Shown: in pieces, positions 8,510 to 21,439 of the stretch | Layout: each line of letters begins with the position of its first letter | How positions within the stretch are numbered: position 1 is the stretch's first letter | Origin: Catonia carolina | Lineage: Eukaryota; Arthropoda; Insecta; Hemiptera; Achilidae | DNA: 64,000 bases | Assembly: GCA_035578175.1 (NCBI GenBank) | Contig: JAQMRL010000003.1 | Span: 94,409,969-94,473,968 of the forward strand | Direction of reading: 5' to 3' | The notes under the pieces: model-generated | What the model was told of the DNA's origin: nothing | Databases searched by the model: none | The model's input: only the letters and a program-made list of their open reading frames with translations | Translations under genes and position numbers: made by a program

Positions 8510-11405
8510 GTATCATCTTTCTCATGAAATATGAACAGACGGAAAATTATTTATCAATAAAAAGCAAAACAATACGTGAAATTCATTTTTTTTTAAATTT
8601 TTGCCGAAACTAAAAAAATATCGGCTAGCAAAAATATTATTACGTTTAATGATTTTAGCCCAAATATTTATAAAGAAAAACTTAACTCTTTGACGTTATG
8701 TAAATATGCACGTGAAATTTTTTGAACACCCTGTTTTGTACATTGTACGTATCTTAATCTCACGTCGTTAATTTGTCATCAAAAATCTTCAGTCTTCGAA
8801 ACGTCATAACCCAAAATCTTCCAACTAAATTTATACTGTAAATTGGTTAAGTCAAATATTGCAGTCACTAGAAGAATGTATTACATCAATACATATCAAT
8901 CAATACGCATAGGAGAATAACAAATAGTGGAGCGAAAAGGAAAGGATATTTTATACAGTTCTTACTAAGAAAGTCCCAAAACCCACTTGTTAACAACAGT
9001 TTCCATCGAGAGGTACCAAAGAATCAACTTATACAACAGATTTCTATCATTTGAACGGCTGAAATAACACTAGATACAGAATCATTAACAAATCCTAGTA
9101 AATTCTCAGATTTGGATCTACTATACACTAAGAAACATCTAGGACAGATTTTCCACACACAACAGCATCATATTTCGCACACACTTACCAATTGAGTCTG
9201 TATTACGTTACATTTTTTCCACCCTTTATCTGACTAACTTCTTAATATGTTGCATAAAAATAAATATTTAAATTTATGCGAAAAATAAATATTCTATTGT
9301 ACTATTTAAGTAAATCATAAAAAAGACTTCTTCTAAAAGTAAAATAGCTTCATTAGTAGAATAATTATTACTCAATGCTACAACACAAAGGACTTTATGT
9401 GTGTGAGTTACCTATATTGAAATTTATTTTCATAGCTAAAACAGAAATATAATATATCCTAGGTGGTTCTTTTAATGCAATGATCAGGAGGGAAATTTTG
9501 AAAACAAAGGGAATTTTAACCAACAGTTTTATGAGAGATTTCTTAATATCACGCTATCTGAATAGCACTGTAGCTGAATAGAATGTAACGTTAAATTATT
9601 TTATAATTTAATTACAAAATGAAAAATGAAGAGACAAACTATTTTATAAATTATTAAAATAATAATTTATATTTAAACTTTAACCTACATTGAAGTTTAA
9701 TATAAGCTGCACTACTTTTCATACAAATAATAAATACATAACATTAAACAGTGGCGCAAAGGAAGCAAGCAAACAAGCAGAGTAATAAAAACAAAGTAAC
9801 TTAAAATAACATGAGAAGAAGTAGAACTTTTATTACCAGCAATAAAATTTAACTCTTCCTCACTTATTTAACATTACTTCATCCTATGCAATACAGTTAA
9901 TAAATTTATTTGAACTTGAAACAATATTTTGTAATAGACCTAATTCATTCTGAAAAGTAATAAATTTTCATTTGATTTTAAATGGCATATATTTACTACA
10001 AAACTTTTATTTTATTGGTGGGTATTCATTGCATAAACAAGACAAATGAGAAAAGTTGGGACAATGTAATCAGCTATTGTATGAAGTTTTTTCAGGTGTA
10101 ATTAACTGCCTTTAGATTCTCTTTTCATTTACTTGTCGATTTTCTAGTATCCTGTTTTGTGTATTGTTATTAATTTTTGATTATTCTTTGTGATAATTAG
10201 TTTACTGTGATTTATTCTCTATTCTTCTAGAATATCTAAGACCAGTTATATAGTTACTTGAGTCACGGAGTTTGCCCTTGTTTGCAACGAGGGGAAAAGG
10301 GGCAAAAGCATCAGTGCCCATGCGCTACGGCTTTAATTTCACTATAACACACATAACAACTTATACTTTACCCAGAGCATATACAGTATATCGCCGAACC
10401 TTTTGTAGCATTACTGTACGAATATAACTGTTTGTTACCATAAACAGAAATGTTAGTTTCTGGAAAACGTAGGCAGGCTACACAGTGCTGAAAGAAATCT
10501 AATATATAGTGTAATAAAATGCTGTGAAGTTAAAACTATACAAAAATACTTCTTCCCTGCCTCTTAACAAAAGCCACGAGCGAGTGGCTAACTACTGTGA
10601 TGTTTTTCTTTCCACAATTTAAAAAATAAAGAAGGAAATTAAAGACATGAAGAAGCTATTCTTCAACAGTTATTTTGACACCTGGTAAAAAAAGGAAACG
10701 TTTAGGTGATACTAGAGAAACTGATCGCCGGTGACAACGATAGTAAAGAAGGCGAAATTCGTTGAAAATTTTGTTTGAATGAAATAAGGTAATTAACGTA
10801 AATCAAACATTTCCAATCATGTAATTAAGCAATAGGCAATATTACGGGTCACATTTATTTCTTATAAGGTTTATGAAGAAAACATTTTCTCGGAATAAAC
10901 CAAAGCTAATAATCTACATACAAAATGTATGTAGAAACTGCACGGTAGTGTACGAGTAGTGACTAACTGTTGAGGTTGGCAGCCCTGTCGTATTTTCACT
11001 TCCCTTACTCACAGCCCATCCGTACGCAAAGCCATACAGTTTACGAGGTGAATCAAAGCATTAGCGTGTCGTGTTAACAGGGTTAGTTAAAACCGGTTTG
11101 TAGCGTATTGGAAACAGATTCGTCCTTGACAAAGAAATAATGTACATTGTTATCTTTCTATACACTGTAAGGAAGAACTCATCCATTAACTTTTTGATTG
11201 TAAATGGCTGTGCTTCTTTTAGGCTGTGCTTCAGTGTAGTTTAGGTTAAGTCAATGTTTAGTTTTAACTGGGTTTTAAACTCTGGGTGTGACGGACGTCA
11301 CACACAGATGTCAGAAACTATTAGAGATAGCAACAAACGGTTTCAGATTCGTAATCTACACAAAACGGTAGTGGGCTAGTACACGGTATAGGGTGGGGGG
11401 TAGTG
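8510..11405. other. No gene recognised
   Basis: Nearly 2.9 kb with no assigned feature. Slightly more GC-rich stretches occur at 10260-10340 and 10960-11080 but carry no motif or ORF I can name. Confidence 0.5.
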
Positions 11406-11407
11406 GA

Positions 11408-11840
11408 TTGGGTTTCAAGTTCCGGTTTTGACCGGTAGTGACCTACAACCGGAAGTTAAGAAATTAAAGTCGGAATTTAGAAACAAAAATTATGTCATTC
11501 GATTCCTCTTAAAGAATAGTATAGAAACAGTTGGGTTTTAAGTTCCCGTTTTGACTGAAAGTCAAGAAATCAAAAACGAAATTTGAAGGAGAGACACAGA
11601 AATCATTGAGTTTAAAGTTCCGGTGTCGAAAAAAGTGGCGCAAAACCGGAAGTTAAGAAATGAAAGTCGTAATTTGGAAACAAAAATAGTGTCATTCGAT
11701 TTCTCTTAAAGAAAAGGTACAGAATTCATTGTGTTTTAAGTTCCAGTTTTGACCGGAAGTCAAGAAATCAAAAACAAAATTTGAAAAAACTTAGTTTCAA
11801 TCAATTCCTCTTAAAGAGTAGATACAGAAATGACCAATGG
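11408..11840. repeat. Degenerate tandem array of four units, dimeric order
   Basis: Four related units start with GGTTT(T/C)AAGTTCC-type sequence at about 11410, 11534, 11610 and 11733. Units 1 and 3 carry ACCGGAAGTTAAGAAAT and a GTCATTCGAT block; units 2 and 4 carry GTCAAGAAATCAAAAAC. Thus the array is two copies of a ~200-230 bp dimer. Several units contain CCGGTTTTGACCGG-like inverted repeats. No ORF spans the array. Confidence 0.8.
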
Positions 11841-13065
11841 TTTTGCCATTATTCAAAGGTAAGCCTTTTCAAAAGTTGCCACCAGCCATGAGACGCATCG
11901 TCTTATGTAAGAGACTTTTTTGATCTAAAAAAACAGACTTTTTTAATAATCGCATTCGCCGTCTAATGTATAAAATTATAGAGCAAGAAAGATATCTTAA
12001 GGCTTGTTTATCGACATTGAATACGTTCATTTTATTAACAGTGAAATACTCAAAATAAAATTTAAAAAACTTCATATAATTTTCTCTTTGAATCAAATTA
12101 TCTTTTTATATTTTCAAATTAATACACTTAATTTATGAACTTGAAGCCTTCATGAAACTCATAACATGATGTATTTTAAATGCTAGCCTGTGTAAGTGAC
12201 ATATATCTCCATAATGTTCTACGCTATTTGATTAGTTGAAGTATTTCTGTAATACATAGTTCACTCGTTACAATCAACAATTATGACTTTGAAAGCTCTT
12301 TAAATAAAACGTGGAACAAAAAAAATGAATATTTTTTCTTTTTTACAAAAATAAAATAAAATATTAAAATGCATTTCATGAACTGATGGTATTTCTGTGC
12401 TAAACATTGTCAAAATTGACATATGCTTGAAGTCTCAATAAAATATTCAAGTGTAATATTGAATATTCTTAGACAGTTCATTACGTTAGTTATTTTTCAC
12501 TTTATTACCTATATCTATGTATTTATTTAAAGCTTGACTACTATAACAGATATAAAACAGAAAGTTTCTGAGTAATTAGGTGAATAATTAGCAAATTACT
12601 ACTATATTTCTGCGAATAAAACTAACATAAGCAAATCGGCTACATTAATCAGACAGTTAATGAAAATAACATTTCAGAATCAATTTTACAAATAAATGAA
12701 CTTCAAAATTTCAAAATTCCTTTTCTATAGATTTTGGAGAGTACAAAAATAGGCTTAGTTGCTTAGACATTAGATATTTCAGTTCCCAGATAGATTAGTA
12801 CTAACAACTGTAAAATTTTTAAATAAAACCTATTTCAAGAACAAGTAATATTAAAAAATTCCAAACCTAGTATTTAGAATTTACAAATAAGGTTATGATT
12901 CATCCAAACTTCACAAAAAAATTAACAAATTTTACCTTCCTGCATAAGTCCCTAGGGCTGTTTAAAATAAAAAAATAAAAACGCATGAACTAAATTTACA
13001 TTGTCAGAGAAATAGATTCTATTAAGTTTAACGTGAATTTTGCAATATCATTTTTATGTAATTAA
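11841..13065. other. No gene recognised
   Basis: AT-rich; the 75-codon minus-strand frame at 11869-12096 has no recognised family. Confidence 0.5.
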
Positions 13066-13069
13066 AAAC

Positions 13070-13435
13070 AATAATTCCAATCCTAACTTATGGGAGCGAA
13101 ACTTAGGTGCTAGCAAAGACAGATGAGAGCCGATTGCAGGCATCTGCAAAGAAATGTTTACAGCAAACATGTGGATATACTAGGGAAGACCGTTATATAA
13201 ATGTAGGGATAAGGGAAGAGCTTAACATCTTTGCCATAAATGATAGGGTACTGCAAAATAAATTACAGTAGATATAACATGTGGACAGAATGAGCGAGAA
13301 TAGGATACATAAGCAACGATGAGTTCCAAACCGTAGGGAAGGAGAGATCAAGGTCACCCAAGGAAGAGATGGGCAGATTTCAGAGAAAAATATCCTTTTT
13401 GCGTTTTAATAATAAACTAGTTTTTGTATAAAGAA
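13070..13435 (+). pseudogene. RTE-like reverse transcriptase C-terminal relic
   Basis: Broken frames read PILTYGSET (13080), then RLQASAKKCLQQTCGYTRED (13128), then NVGIREELNIFAINDRVLQN (13202). These correspond to the PxLLYGSExW, RxxAxEMxFLRxxxGxTRxDxxxN and IRxELxIFxxxxKI blocks of insect endonuclease-reverse transcriptases. HVDRMSENRI (about 13277) is the usual H/xRM motif. A TGG-to-TAG type stop and frame changes show decay. A short AAGAAGAAT at 13431 could be the remnant of the GAA tail. Confidence 0.75.
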
Positions 13436-13439
13436 GAAT

Positions 13440-14050
13440 GAAATACAAAGACAATATTTTGATGGCGAATGATGATAAAGAAATTGCATAAATGATTTAG
13501 GACGTTCATTAGTGTAACTACTGATAATAAAAATATTAAGCTGTTTAGCTAAAATGCTTATTAAATAATTATTTGGGCGATATTAATGCCTAATAAAGTC
13601 CCTACTCAACGCTCTCTTTAGTAATTGAGAAGATTATCCAGAAGTATCTATGTATGCATTCGGTAATTTAAAAGTTTTTATGTTTATTGAACTTAAGGTA
13701 AAATTTGAGTGGTTTAAATGTTTTTTTATATGATATTTTATTGTATGTATGGTACTTTCAGGTAGTTCTGAAGAGTTTCGATTTTTACGTACAATGAAAG
13801 TCCATTAAAATCAAGTAAAAATCAAGATCGAAAACATATTAAACGAGCAATATTATACTTGATACTGTAAAGATAGTTGTATACAATGATAAATATTTTA
13901 CAAGTGGTGGTGAAATTCTTCCAATTTGTTTTCTGACAAACTAACCGTACATTCATATGGAAATAGGCTATTGATAAACAATTTAAATTCTTTAAAAGAA
14001 TCAAATATACCTATGTTTCACGGTGGAATTTTTCTCCGTAATTATACATA
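13440..14050. other. No gene recognised
   Basis: Unassigned AT-rich sequence between an RTE relic and a family A copy. Confidence 0.5.
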
Positions 14051-14054
14051 TTTT

Positions 14055-14446
14055 CCCATAACAGGTAGGTGAAGTATTAAATCATTTGCACTCGATCTGC
14101 TAGTTTTAGGGTTGCAAAAAATAGTTCTGTTTCTTATCACATGATCGGTCAATTATATGACTGAAGCACGTAAGAACAAAAGAGGTAGAGGAGTAAAAGA
14201 GACTAGTCAGTGTTTTTTCTTTTGAGAGTAATGATTTCATTATACAACCAGACCCTGTGGTGAATGAAGACGTGAAGGTGTCATTTGCAGGGTGGAAAGT
14301 AGATGCTTTTCATAGAGCCTGGAATACTGATAAGCATACTTTTTCACTCAGTGAGAAAGGCAGTGGTAAACCACCTCACTCCTCGTTTTACTTAAAGCCT
14401 TTAGAGGTTCAAACCAGTTTTTCAGCCCACGACCTAAACAACAATT
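14055..14446 (+). repeat. Family A repeat, copy 3
   Basis: Near-complete: CCCATAACAGGTAGGTGAAG at 14055, GATCGGTCAATTATATGACT near 14143, TTTAGAGGTTCAAACCAG near 14401 and the AAC tail to 14446. An 8-mer AATTATAC occurs just before (14040-14047) and just after (14443-14450), a possible target-site duplication. The 71-codon frame at 14257-14472 lies inside and is not conserved in other copies. Confidence 0.8.
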
Positions 14447-14449
14447 ATA

Positions 14450-15950
14450 CGCACAACTATCCGAGTAAATAACTTCAAAAATGAAATATCAACGACATTA
14501 GAACGGATATTCTTTGCTGCGTTATTACATGTTATACTGCGCAGGGTAGTTTTCAAATTTCTTAATTTAGATTCCTCTAATACAGTTTATTGAAATTATT
14601 TCAATTTAAAAAAAATTATAATCGTAAAAAACTGTACTTCTGGGAATTAAAATAATTTATATTTTAATAAATAAAAAGTTTGATAAAGCAATGTACGGTT
14701 AACTTTTAGATAGATCGGAAAAAAATGGAATCAATTAGGTTATGTAAGGGTTTGAGTTTGACCTGGTTACCACCCCTTATCCCAATGACTTGGCAGCAAA
14801 GTAAGAGGACGACATTTGGCATCGCCCTCAGGGTATAATTGAAAAAATACCCGGCGGCATTTATACAAAAAAAGGCAATTTCGTCTGTCAGCTTAATGAG
14901 AGGAAGGCCACTCGCCAGCAATCTTTCTCTTTCCAATAGTGTCAAACCCGATACAAAAGAAGAAAACAGGATTAAAAGGGAAAATTTCAGGAAACAAGAA
15001 GCAAAGATAATGTCATTTATTTTTAATAAGTTAAATTAATGCAACACACAAAGAGTATTCACTTTAAAAACCATTTTAACTCTTTATTTATTTAATGTAT
15101 TTCAATTAATTTCGTAGACCGACCACCTAGGTGACTCAGACTTATGCAATCTACTTTATCTACAAAAATAAAAAATCACTATCGATCAACTAGAATCTTC
15201 AACTCTAATTTTATAAATTAAACTAAAATATGCTACATAAGACAGTCATGTCTTTCAAAATTTTTCCATCTGTATCTGTATAAATTTTTAATAAAAAAGT
15301 TTATCATCATACAGACTATAGTATGATTGTTAACAGGAAGTAGATCACGCACTAAATGAGGTTCAGTAGGTTTGTTCAAAATATTTCAATATTATTGGTT
15401 AAGATTAGGTTAATTAAACTTTATTCAGATTGGATTTCCTAAGAAGAAACGATTCTATTTTAGTCTCTGCTTATCACTAATGGAGAGTTCTCCGGTAAAC
15501 GGGTTGAGCCATTGTCTTTATTAAAGTTAGAACCATAACATTAGATACTTTTGTGGTGTCAACATATTGTACCACTACCCTGATTTACCCATGCCACCCA
15601 TCAGTTTTAATTGTTGACTGGAACGTTTCTTTAAGGCACACGCATGAAAAGTATTACATACTCACACACGCGCAACCATGCGTTGATACATATTACATCC
15701 ATTCCGTACTACAAATTGAGCAGAACGTTGTTTGCAATTTATCTCAAAACAAAAAAATATTTTTAATGATTCAATATTTTATCAAGATGTTGAAGTGTGT
15801 TTGTCATATAAATAAGTAAGCGTATACCACCGGAGAGGAATAATTATTTGGATACGGCTAGTGGAGAGGGAAGGCGTACGTTTGTATAGAATAATGTCTC
15901 TAAAGAAATGATTCTTACTGTAGTTCGTTTTTATGTCTTCCGAATTGAGT
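14450..15950. other. No gene recognised
   Basis: A less AT-rich patch at 14750-14960 carries open frames on both strands (79 codons minus, 66 codons plus) and 15553-15819 (+) has an 88-codon frame; none shows a family motif. Confidence 0.45.
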
Positions 15951-15956
15951 TATTGT

Positions 15957-16013
15957 CTAGGTCATCAGTAGAAAAGCTGGTTTGAACTTCTAAAGGCTTT
16001 ACTAAGTAGAGCC
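15957..16013 (-). repeat. Family A repeat, 3' fragment
   Basis: Only the terminal ~57 bp is present, read plus as GTCATCAGTAGAAAAGCTGG and then a decayed CTCTAGAGG-like and TTTACTAAGTAGAGCC segment. Confidence 0.7.
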
Positions 16014-16019
16014 TATATA

Positions 16020-17405
16020 AAAAGATGGGAATTATGCGTAAATGGAAGTAATAAATCCTTTACAGAAACGTTAAAACATAAAAAATGTTTAAAACACGCG
16101 GTAACAGCCGGTTTGTAATATTAAAAATAAGATATTGTTTCAGACATTTTTTGCTCTAAATGTCAGGTTCCTAATTCTAATACAACTATGAAATTCTATG
16201 AAAAATTTCAAATTTTATCACAACAAAATGATGTTCTTGTAAATAAGACACAAGCTGATGCTCACACACAGACACACACACACACAGTTTTTAAAATCAG
16301 TCGTAGTTATTTCAATGTAATAAAAATAAAAAAGTTAGTAGAAACTGAGGTATCAATTTTTCGCGATTGCTATTCTTTGACTTTCTACCCTACATTATTT
16401 TAAAAATGTAAATAATATTAGACTCCAGACATTCGTAAACTCCAAAATTTAATTCTGTAATATTTGTAATAAATAAATTTCTACTTCAGTAGTCAGACAC
16501 AAACATTTTAAATGAAAATGAAAAATAAACAAAAGAAGATAAAACCGGCATTAATATAAACAGACAGTAATATTAGACATAACAGTGTTCTTAGAATAAA
16601 AACGGCAAACCAAGATGGTAAAAGATTTAAAGAGGATGAACCACGCTGTTAGATGAAACCGGAGAAAAAGAAATGGATCCATGAAAAACCGGAAATGAGA
16701 GGCACAACTTCTCGAGGGGGAAAAGGTTTCTGAACAAGCTTAAAGAAGCAAGGAATGAATGCCTTTTTGGACAGCCCGTTTATTATGAATAAAAAAACGA
16801 CGACGAAAAAGTTCATGTGCAAACAGTTAAATGAAGTTATAAATTTTACGTGAAATATATTACAGTCAAAAAATTATAATAATAAAGACTCTGAAGGAAT
16901 TCTGTTATAAATTTATGATTCAAATGATAAAAATATGAACTTTACAATTTATATTTCGTGGAATTTACCATAAATATTAATTTTTAACATTAATTTCTCC
17001 ATGCAAAATTAGCTACTACTATACAATAGCAATCAGGGATATTAGCTGTGGCAAGTAAGTTTCACTCACACACTCAAAGGCAGGAGATAAAAACTGACAC
17101 TTAGTTTCGTTTTATTAGTCACCTAGTAGAACTGTTCAAAATTTATATTTGTCATTTCATCTAAAAATGAGTAATAAATATACATTGGACGCGTAATTAC
17201 ATGACAAATGATACCAAACGATATGTACTTTCTAACTCCATGATTGAAATCAATAATTAAATGAGTAAAATTACAATACATTAAGTATTAAATTTATCAT
17301 TACAAGTCAATACCCATTTGAAATTTAAAAGTAACAGTAAGTAGCGGGATTGTTCGAAGCTCGGTTATCTTCCGTACATTTTCGTACATACTTGGCTTAA
17401 TTCGT
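16020..17405. other. No host gene; weak retrotransposon-like scrap
   Basis: A short (CA)n tract lies at 16262-16288. At about 16590-16790 frames such as PEKKKWIHEK and RGKRFLNKLKEARNE weakly resemble RTE C-terminal GRPxKRW and xxWRxxLxEAR blocks; too decayed to call. The rest is unassigned. Confidence 0.4.
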
Positions 17406-17414
17406 GTCTCTTTA

Positions 17415-17602
17415 TCATTTTTTTTATCTTTAATTTTTATCACGGTACTGTACATTAAGCTGCACTATTTCCGTATATGATATTTAAATGGCGGTGGGGA
17501 GTTTCGCTTTAAGGCGAAGAGACTTAGTGGTACATTTTCCGTTAACAATTACGGGTATTATCCGTTATTTAGACCAAGAGGTCTCTACTCCATTTAATGA
17601 TC
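17415..17602 (-). mobile_element. Jockey-like subfamily B, 3' UTR-only copy
   Basis: Plus-strand sequence GTGGGGAGTTTCGCTTTAAG (17495) and TATTATCCGTTATTTAGACC (17557) are the reverse complement of the 3' UTR of the jockey copy ending near 63250. It is truncated within the last codons of the reverse transcriptase (GTCTCTACTCCATTT, 17581-17595, antisense of the KWSRDL region). Only ~190 bp survives. Confidence 0.75.
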
Positions 17603-17783
17603 AGTTTTAATTTTAAAAAGTCGACAGTTTACATAAAGATAGACTTATAAAAATGAAAAACCAAAAATTAATTCGTTGGTTTTTACTTAGTATATGAATC
17701 TAACCGTCAAAAATATTCAAACAATATAGAATTGTGTGTACGTATATGTATTTATACATATACATTTGTGTGTATATGTATTT

Positions 17784-18549
17784 TGAGTCTTAATACAAGA
17801 AAGTACAAGAAAAACCAAGTACATGGTAATTACCAAAGACACACCACCTCCTGTGGGGGATCTTCTGGCGGGAAGTGATGTGCTAGAGCGAGTGGATGCA
17901 TACACGTACCTTGGAGCTCGAGTGTGTTGCAGTGGTGATCACTGTGCTGAAATAAAAATTAGAATTGAGAAAGCACGCGCTACTTTTATCAGAATGAAGA
18001 AGGTACTAACATCACGAGATATAAATCTCGAATTACGAATGCGTCTCCTTAAATGTTTCGTGTTCCCTGTCTTGTTGTACGGTGTGGAAGCTTGGACTCT
18101 CAATAGATTCAGTGAGAAGAAACTACAGGCTTTTGAGCTGTGGACCTACCGTAGAATGTTGAGGATCTCATATACTGAGTATGTCACGAATGAAGAGGTC
18201 CTCAGTAGAATGGGAAAGCAGCTGGAACTCAGTATAGCAGCTCAGTATAGCTGGAGCTCAGTATAGCTCAGTATAGCAGCTTAGAACTCATGGTGGAAGT
18301 TAAGGCACGAAAATTAAGGTACCTTGGTCATGTTATGAGGGGACCAAAGTATCAAATATTGCATCTCATCATTCAAGGCAAAATATTAGGAAAAAGATCG
18401 GTGGGCAGGAGAAGGATATCCTGGCTGTGTAATTTGAGAAGGTGGTTCAGGTGTTCTTCAAACGAACTCTTTAAAGCAGCGGTCAACAAAATTCGTATCG
18501 CCATTATGATAGCCGACCTCCATCATGGAGATGGCACGTGAAGAAGAAG
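17784..18549 (+). mobile_element. RTE-like retrotransposon, 5'-truncated, with target-site duplication
   Basis: Flanked by a 10-bp direct repeat ATATGTATTT (17774-17783 and 18550-18559). It ends in GAAGAAGAAGA directly after the stop codon. This is the best preserved RTE copy in the window and defines the tail used to interpret the others. Confidence 0.85.
17811..18541 (+). pseudogene. RTE-like endonuclease-reverse transcriptase, C-terminal third
   Basis: The frame opens at KPKYMVITKD and carries AYTYLGARV, RIEKARATFIRMKKVL, FPVLLYGVEAWTLN, ELWTYRRMLRISY and YVTNEEVLSRMGK, the standard linker after the palm domain in these enzymes. It breaks at about 18225-18285, where copies of an AGCTCAGTATAGC unit are inserted, and resumes at 18296 as VKARKLRYLGHVMRGPKY followed by GKRSVGRRRISWL and CSSNELFKAA, ending with GDGT-stop at 18539-18541. 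The YADD box is missing (5' truncation), so the copy is dead, but outside the inserted unit no stop disrupts it, suggesting moderate age. Confidence 0.85.
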
Positions 18550-18559
18550 ATATGTATTT

Positions 18560-20045
18560 ATATTTTTTAAATTGGATGATATATTTAAAAAAGCAAGAAG
18601 AAAGTTAAAAAAAAAACAGAAAAATTGAATTTATCTTAAAAATATCTTAGATCTTTGAAAGTCTAGCTGATATTTTCAACTGAATTTAATATTTGTTTAA
18701 AAAAAGAGATACAGTCTATTGAAAAGCACCAATCAGTAATGATAAAAGAGAGAAGAACGAATAAAAAACCGATTGTATAGCGGTTTTTTGATGACGTAAT
18801 AGAATATTTTCAATAGAAAAGCTAAGCCAAAGCCAGAAGGACTGGCTATGCAATATTTTACGTTGTTGCTGATCAGAGCAGAGAATCTTAAAATGACCTA
18901 CCGGTTAGATAAGGACGAGAGACGGGAAGATAAATTTGTAAAGAGATCGTTATTTCTCAGATGAAGCAGACTCAAGCGAGGCGTAAGAAATAAGATGATA
19001 AAGAAAGGGAGAAAATCAGTAAAAGAAAAAAGTAAGACGGAAGTAAAAGGAATCTCTGTGACAAGCATGCTAGAAGACCGAACTCATCAATCGGCGTATA
19101 TATTTGTGTATATGTATGAAGTGTATGTGTGAGTGTATTCAACGCTGAGTGCACGCGAGTAATTGAAGTATTCCACGCGCGCTGACGCAGACCCGTTCGT
19201 TCAGCGAATCCTACAATGGGATTACAGAAACAATTTTGTCCCACTTTGATCTGGCCTGTTCATTCCCTTACCACAACTTTCATCCTGCAAAGTTAAACCT
19301 TTTCTCTATGGCTATTGCTATTCCACTACTCCTTTCGCGGAAATTTGCTTGAGTCCGATAAATCTGTAGCTTTACCTTTCAGAAATCAAAGCATCAACTA
19401 TAGCGATACAGACAGCAAATAATGGTTCAAATAATAATCATGTTTCAATTTTGAAATATGATTACGATTAGAATATCATGGAAAAAGATCTAACTCAAAT
19501 TGATTGAACAAAGACAAAGTTTGCATCAAAAGCTAATTCCAAACTTTTTGAACATGATGTTATCCGGTAAATTTTATACATATGCTTAAACTACTTTAAT
19601 ACCTAAATTACGTAAATATTACTTCAAAAAATAAGCCTGTTAATTAATCAATGAATGACTATGTTATCTTAAAATAACAAAAAGACAATGGAAAAATAAT
19701 TCGAAAATGATAGTGAAATTTATTATTTTATGTTGCTTAACTCTGTTTCTAACAAATAATAGATTTTTTTTGAGTTCCGCGAAACCGAAAGGTAAACGAA
19801 GTAAGAATGACGCATATGAAGTGGGAAAGTAAATTCTTTCCAAAAGGTCCGGCGACTGGTACGAAGTTTTCATACCTTTAAATTTAACGATAAACCAATA
19901 GTGTCAATCAAAACTCCTACAATTTTAGAAAAAACTCTACAAATTGAACCCAATATTTTGAGTATTGAACCGAACTGCAATAATTTGATTTATCGGAAGT
20001 AAATTTTATGCTTAAAATTTATTTATATTTAAGCATAGTAAATAT
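18560..20045. other. No gene recognised; CpG-richer patch at 19080-19250
   Basis: Around 19140-19215 the sequence is richer in CpG and holds the 90-codon minus frame 18972-19244, which has no recognised domain (its C-terminal half is leucine-serine rich). It could be host regulatory DNA but nothing decides this. Confidence 0.4.
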
Positions 20046-20051
20046 CTATTA

Positions 20052-20452
20052 GCCCATAACAGGCAGGCGACGGGTTAAATTATTTGCACTCGATTTCCTC
20101 GTTCCAGGGCTATAAAAAATGGTTTTGTTTCTTATTATATGGTCAGCCAATTATATGGCTGAAAAATTTAAGAACAGAAGAGGTAAAGGTGTAAAATACA
20201 CTAGTCAGAGATATCTCCTCTGTGAGTAATGAATTTCATTACTCAGTCAGACCCTGTTGATGAATGAAGTGAAAATGTCATTTGTAGCGTGAAAAGTAAA
20301 TGCTTTTCAGAGGGCCTAACATACTGATAAGCATACTATAACACTCATCGAGGAAGGCAATGTTAAACCACCTCATTCTTCGTTTTATTTAGTAAAGCCC
20401 CTAGAAGTTCAAACCAGCCTTTCTACTGATGACCAAAAACAACAACAACACA
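20052..20452 (+). repeat. Family A repeat, copy 4
   Basis: Near-complete copy from GCCCATAACAGGCAGGCGAC (20052) to the (AAC)n tail at 20440-20452, including TATGGTCAGCCAATTATATG (20139) and AGTTCAAACCAGCCTTTCT near 20405. Confidence 0.85.
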
Positions 20453-20455
20453 TAA

Positions 20456-21435
20456 TAGTTATGACCAAGGTGTTAATGAGACTTAAAATTAAAATAACCT
20501 TCATAACCGCAGAACCAATGAAAGTAACATATTAAGATCGAGGCAGGCTTCACTGAATTGTGTCCACATGTAATTTTATGGATAAGTTGCAATGAATCAA
20601 AATATTAAATAAATTAACAATAGAATGTAATTCTGGTGAAAGATGTGTGAGACAATTTATAAATTTTCCTACATAATTTATATTTTTATGAAAAATAAGG
20701 GATTCCGTAATTCGCAAAAGTATGTGATACAGAAAATTAAATTAAAAATAATTGAAAATTATTAAAAATATAAATGAACGTAATAAGGGGAAATAATAAT
20801 AATAATGGTGTTGAAAATTAATCTACTTTGTAGTAGGAGTCCTTGTGATGTTCCTTGCAACAAGCGCGATAATCCTTTATACTTAGCATTAAAGTTACTT
20901 AACATTAAAGTTACCAAAGGGCTTTTCTACACACACTGGCTGCTAATATAATATGTAACATCTTTCCTTAGCCATTCAAAGTTAAATGATTTTAGTATTA
21001 TGCTAACAAAATGTCATGTACAGTAAACTATAGGTCGATTATAAAATATAAATGCACAGGATATTATGCGAGCGTATGAAGATTATGGTGAATAAGTTTC
21101 TACTTCATGAATTATGTTTCTAAGTTTCTCAAAAAGTTATATAAATTATAAAATAAACATAAAAATATTTTTATAATAGGAGTAAACAAATTTAAGGCAG
21201 AAAATTTGCTTTAGCACGATTCATTTTAAACGTATTAGAAAACAAATCCGGTTACCTTGGTAACAAAGGATGTTTATATAAGATAGAGATAAGACTGTTC
21301 CTCTAGAAAATTACGAAAATCAAGATCAATGTTATGGCAAAAATTAAAATTTTAAAGCTTTTCTGTATATCTAAAAGTTATAAACTTCAAATCAAGACCT
21401 ATTTTTTTCAATCTGAAGGGTCTATCATACCGAAT
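20456..21435. other. No gene recognised
   Basis: Unassigned AT-rich sequence. Confidence 0.5.
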
Positions 21436-21439
21436 GGAT

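Noticed and set aside
16560..16810. Possible RTE C-terminal relic
   Set aside because: Only vague resemblance (KKKWIHEK, LKEARNE) without the ordered blocks seen in the other copies.
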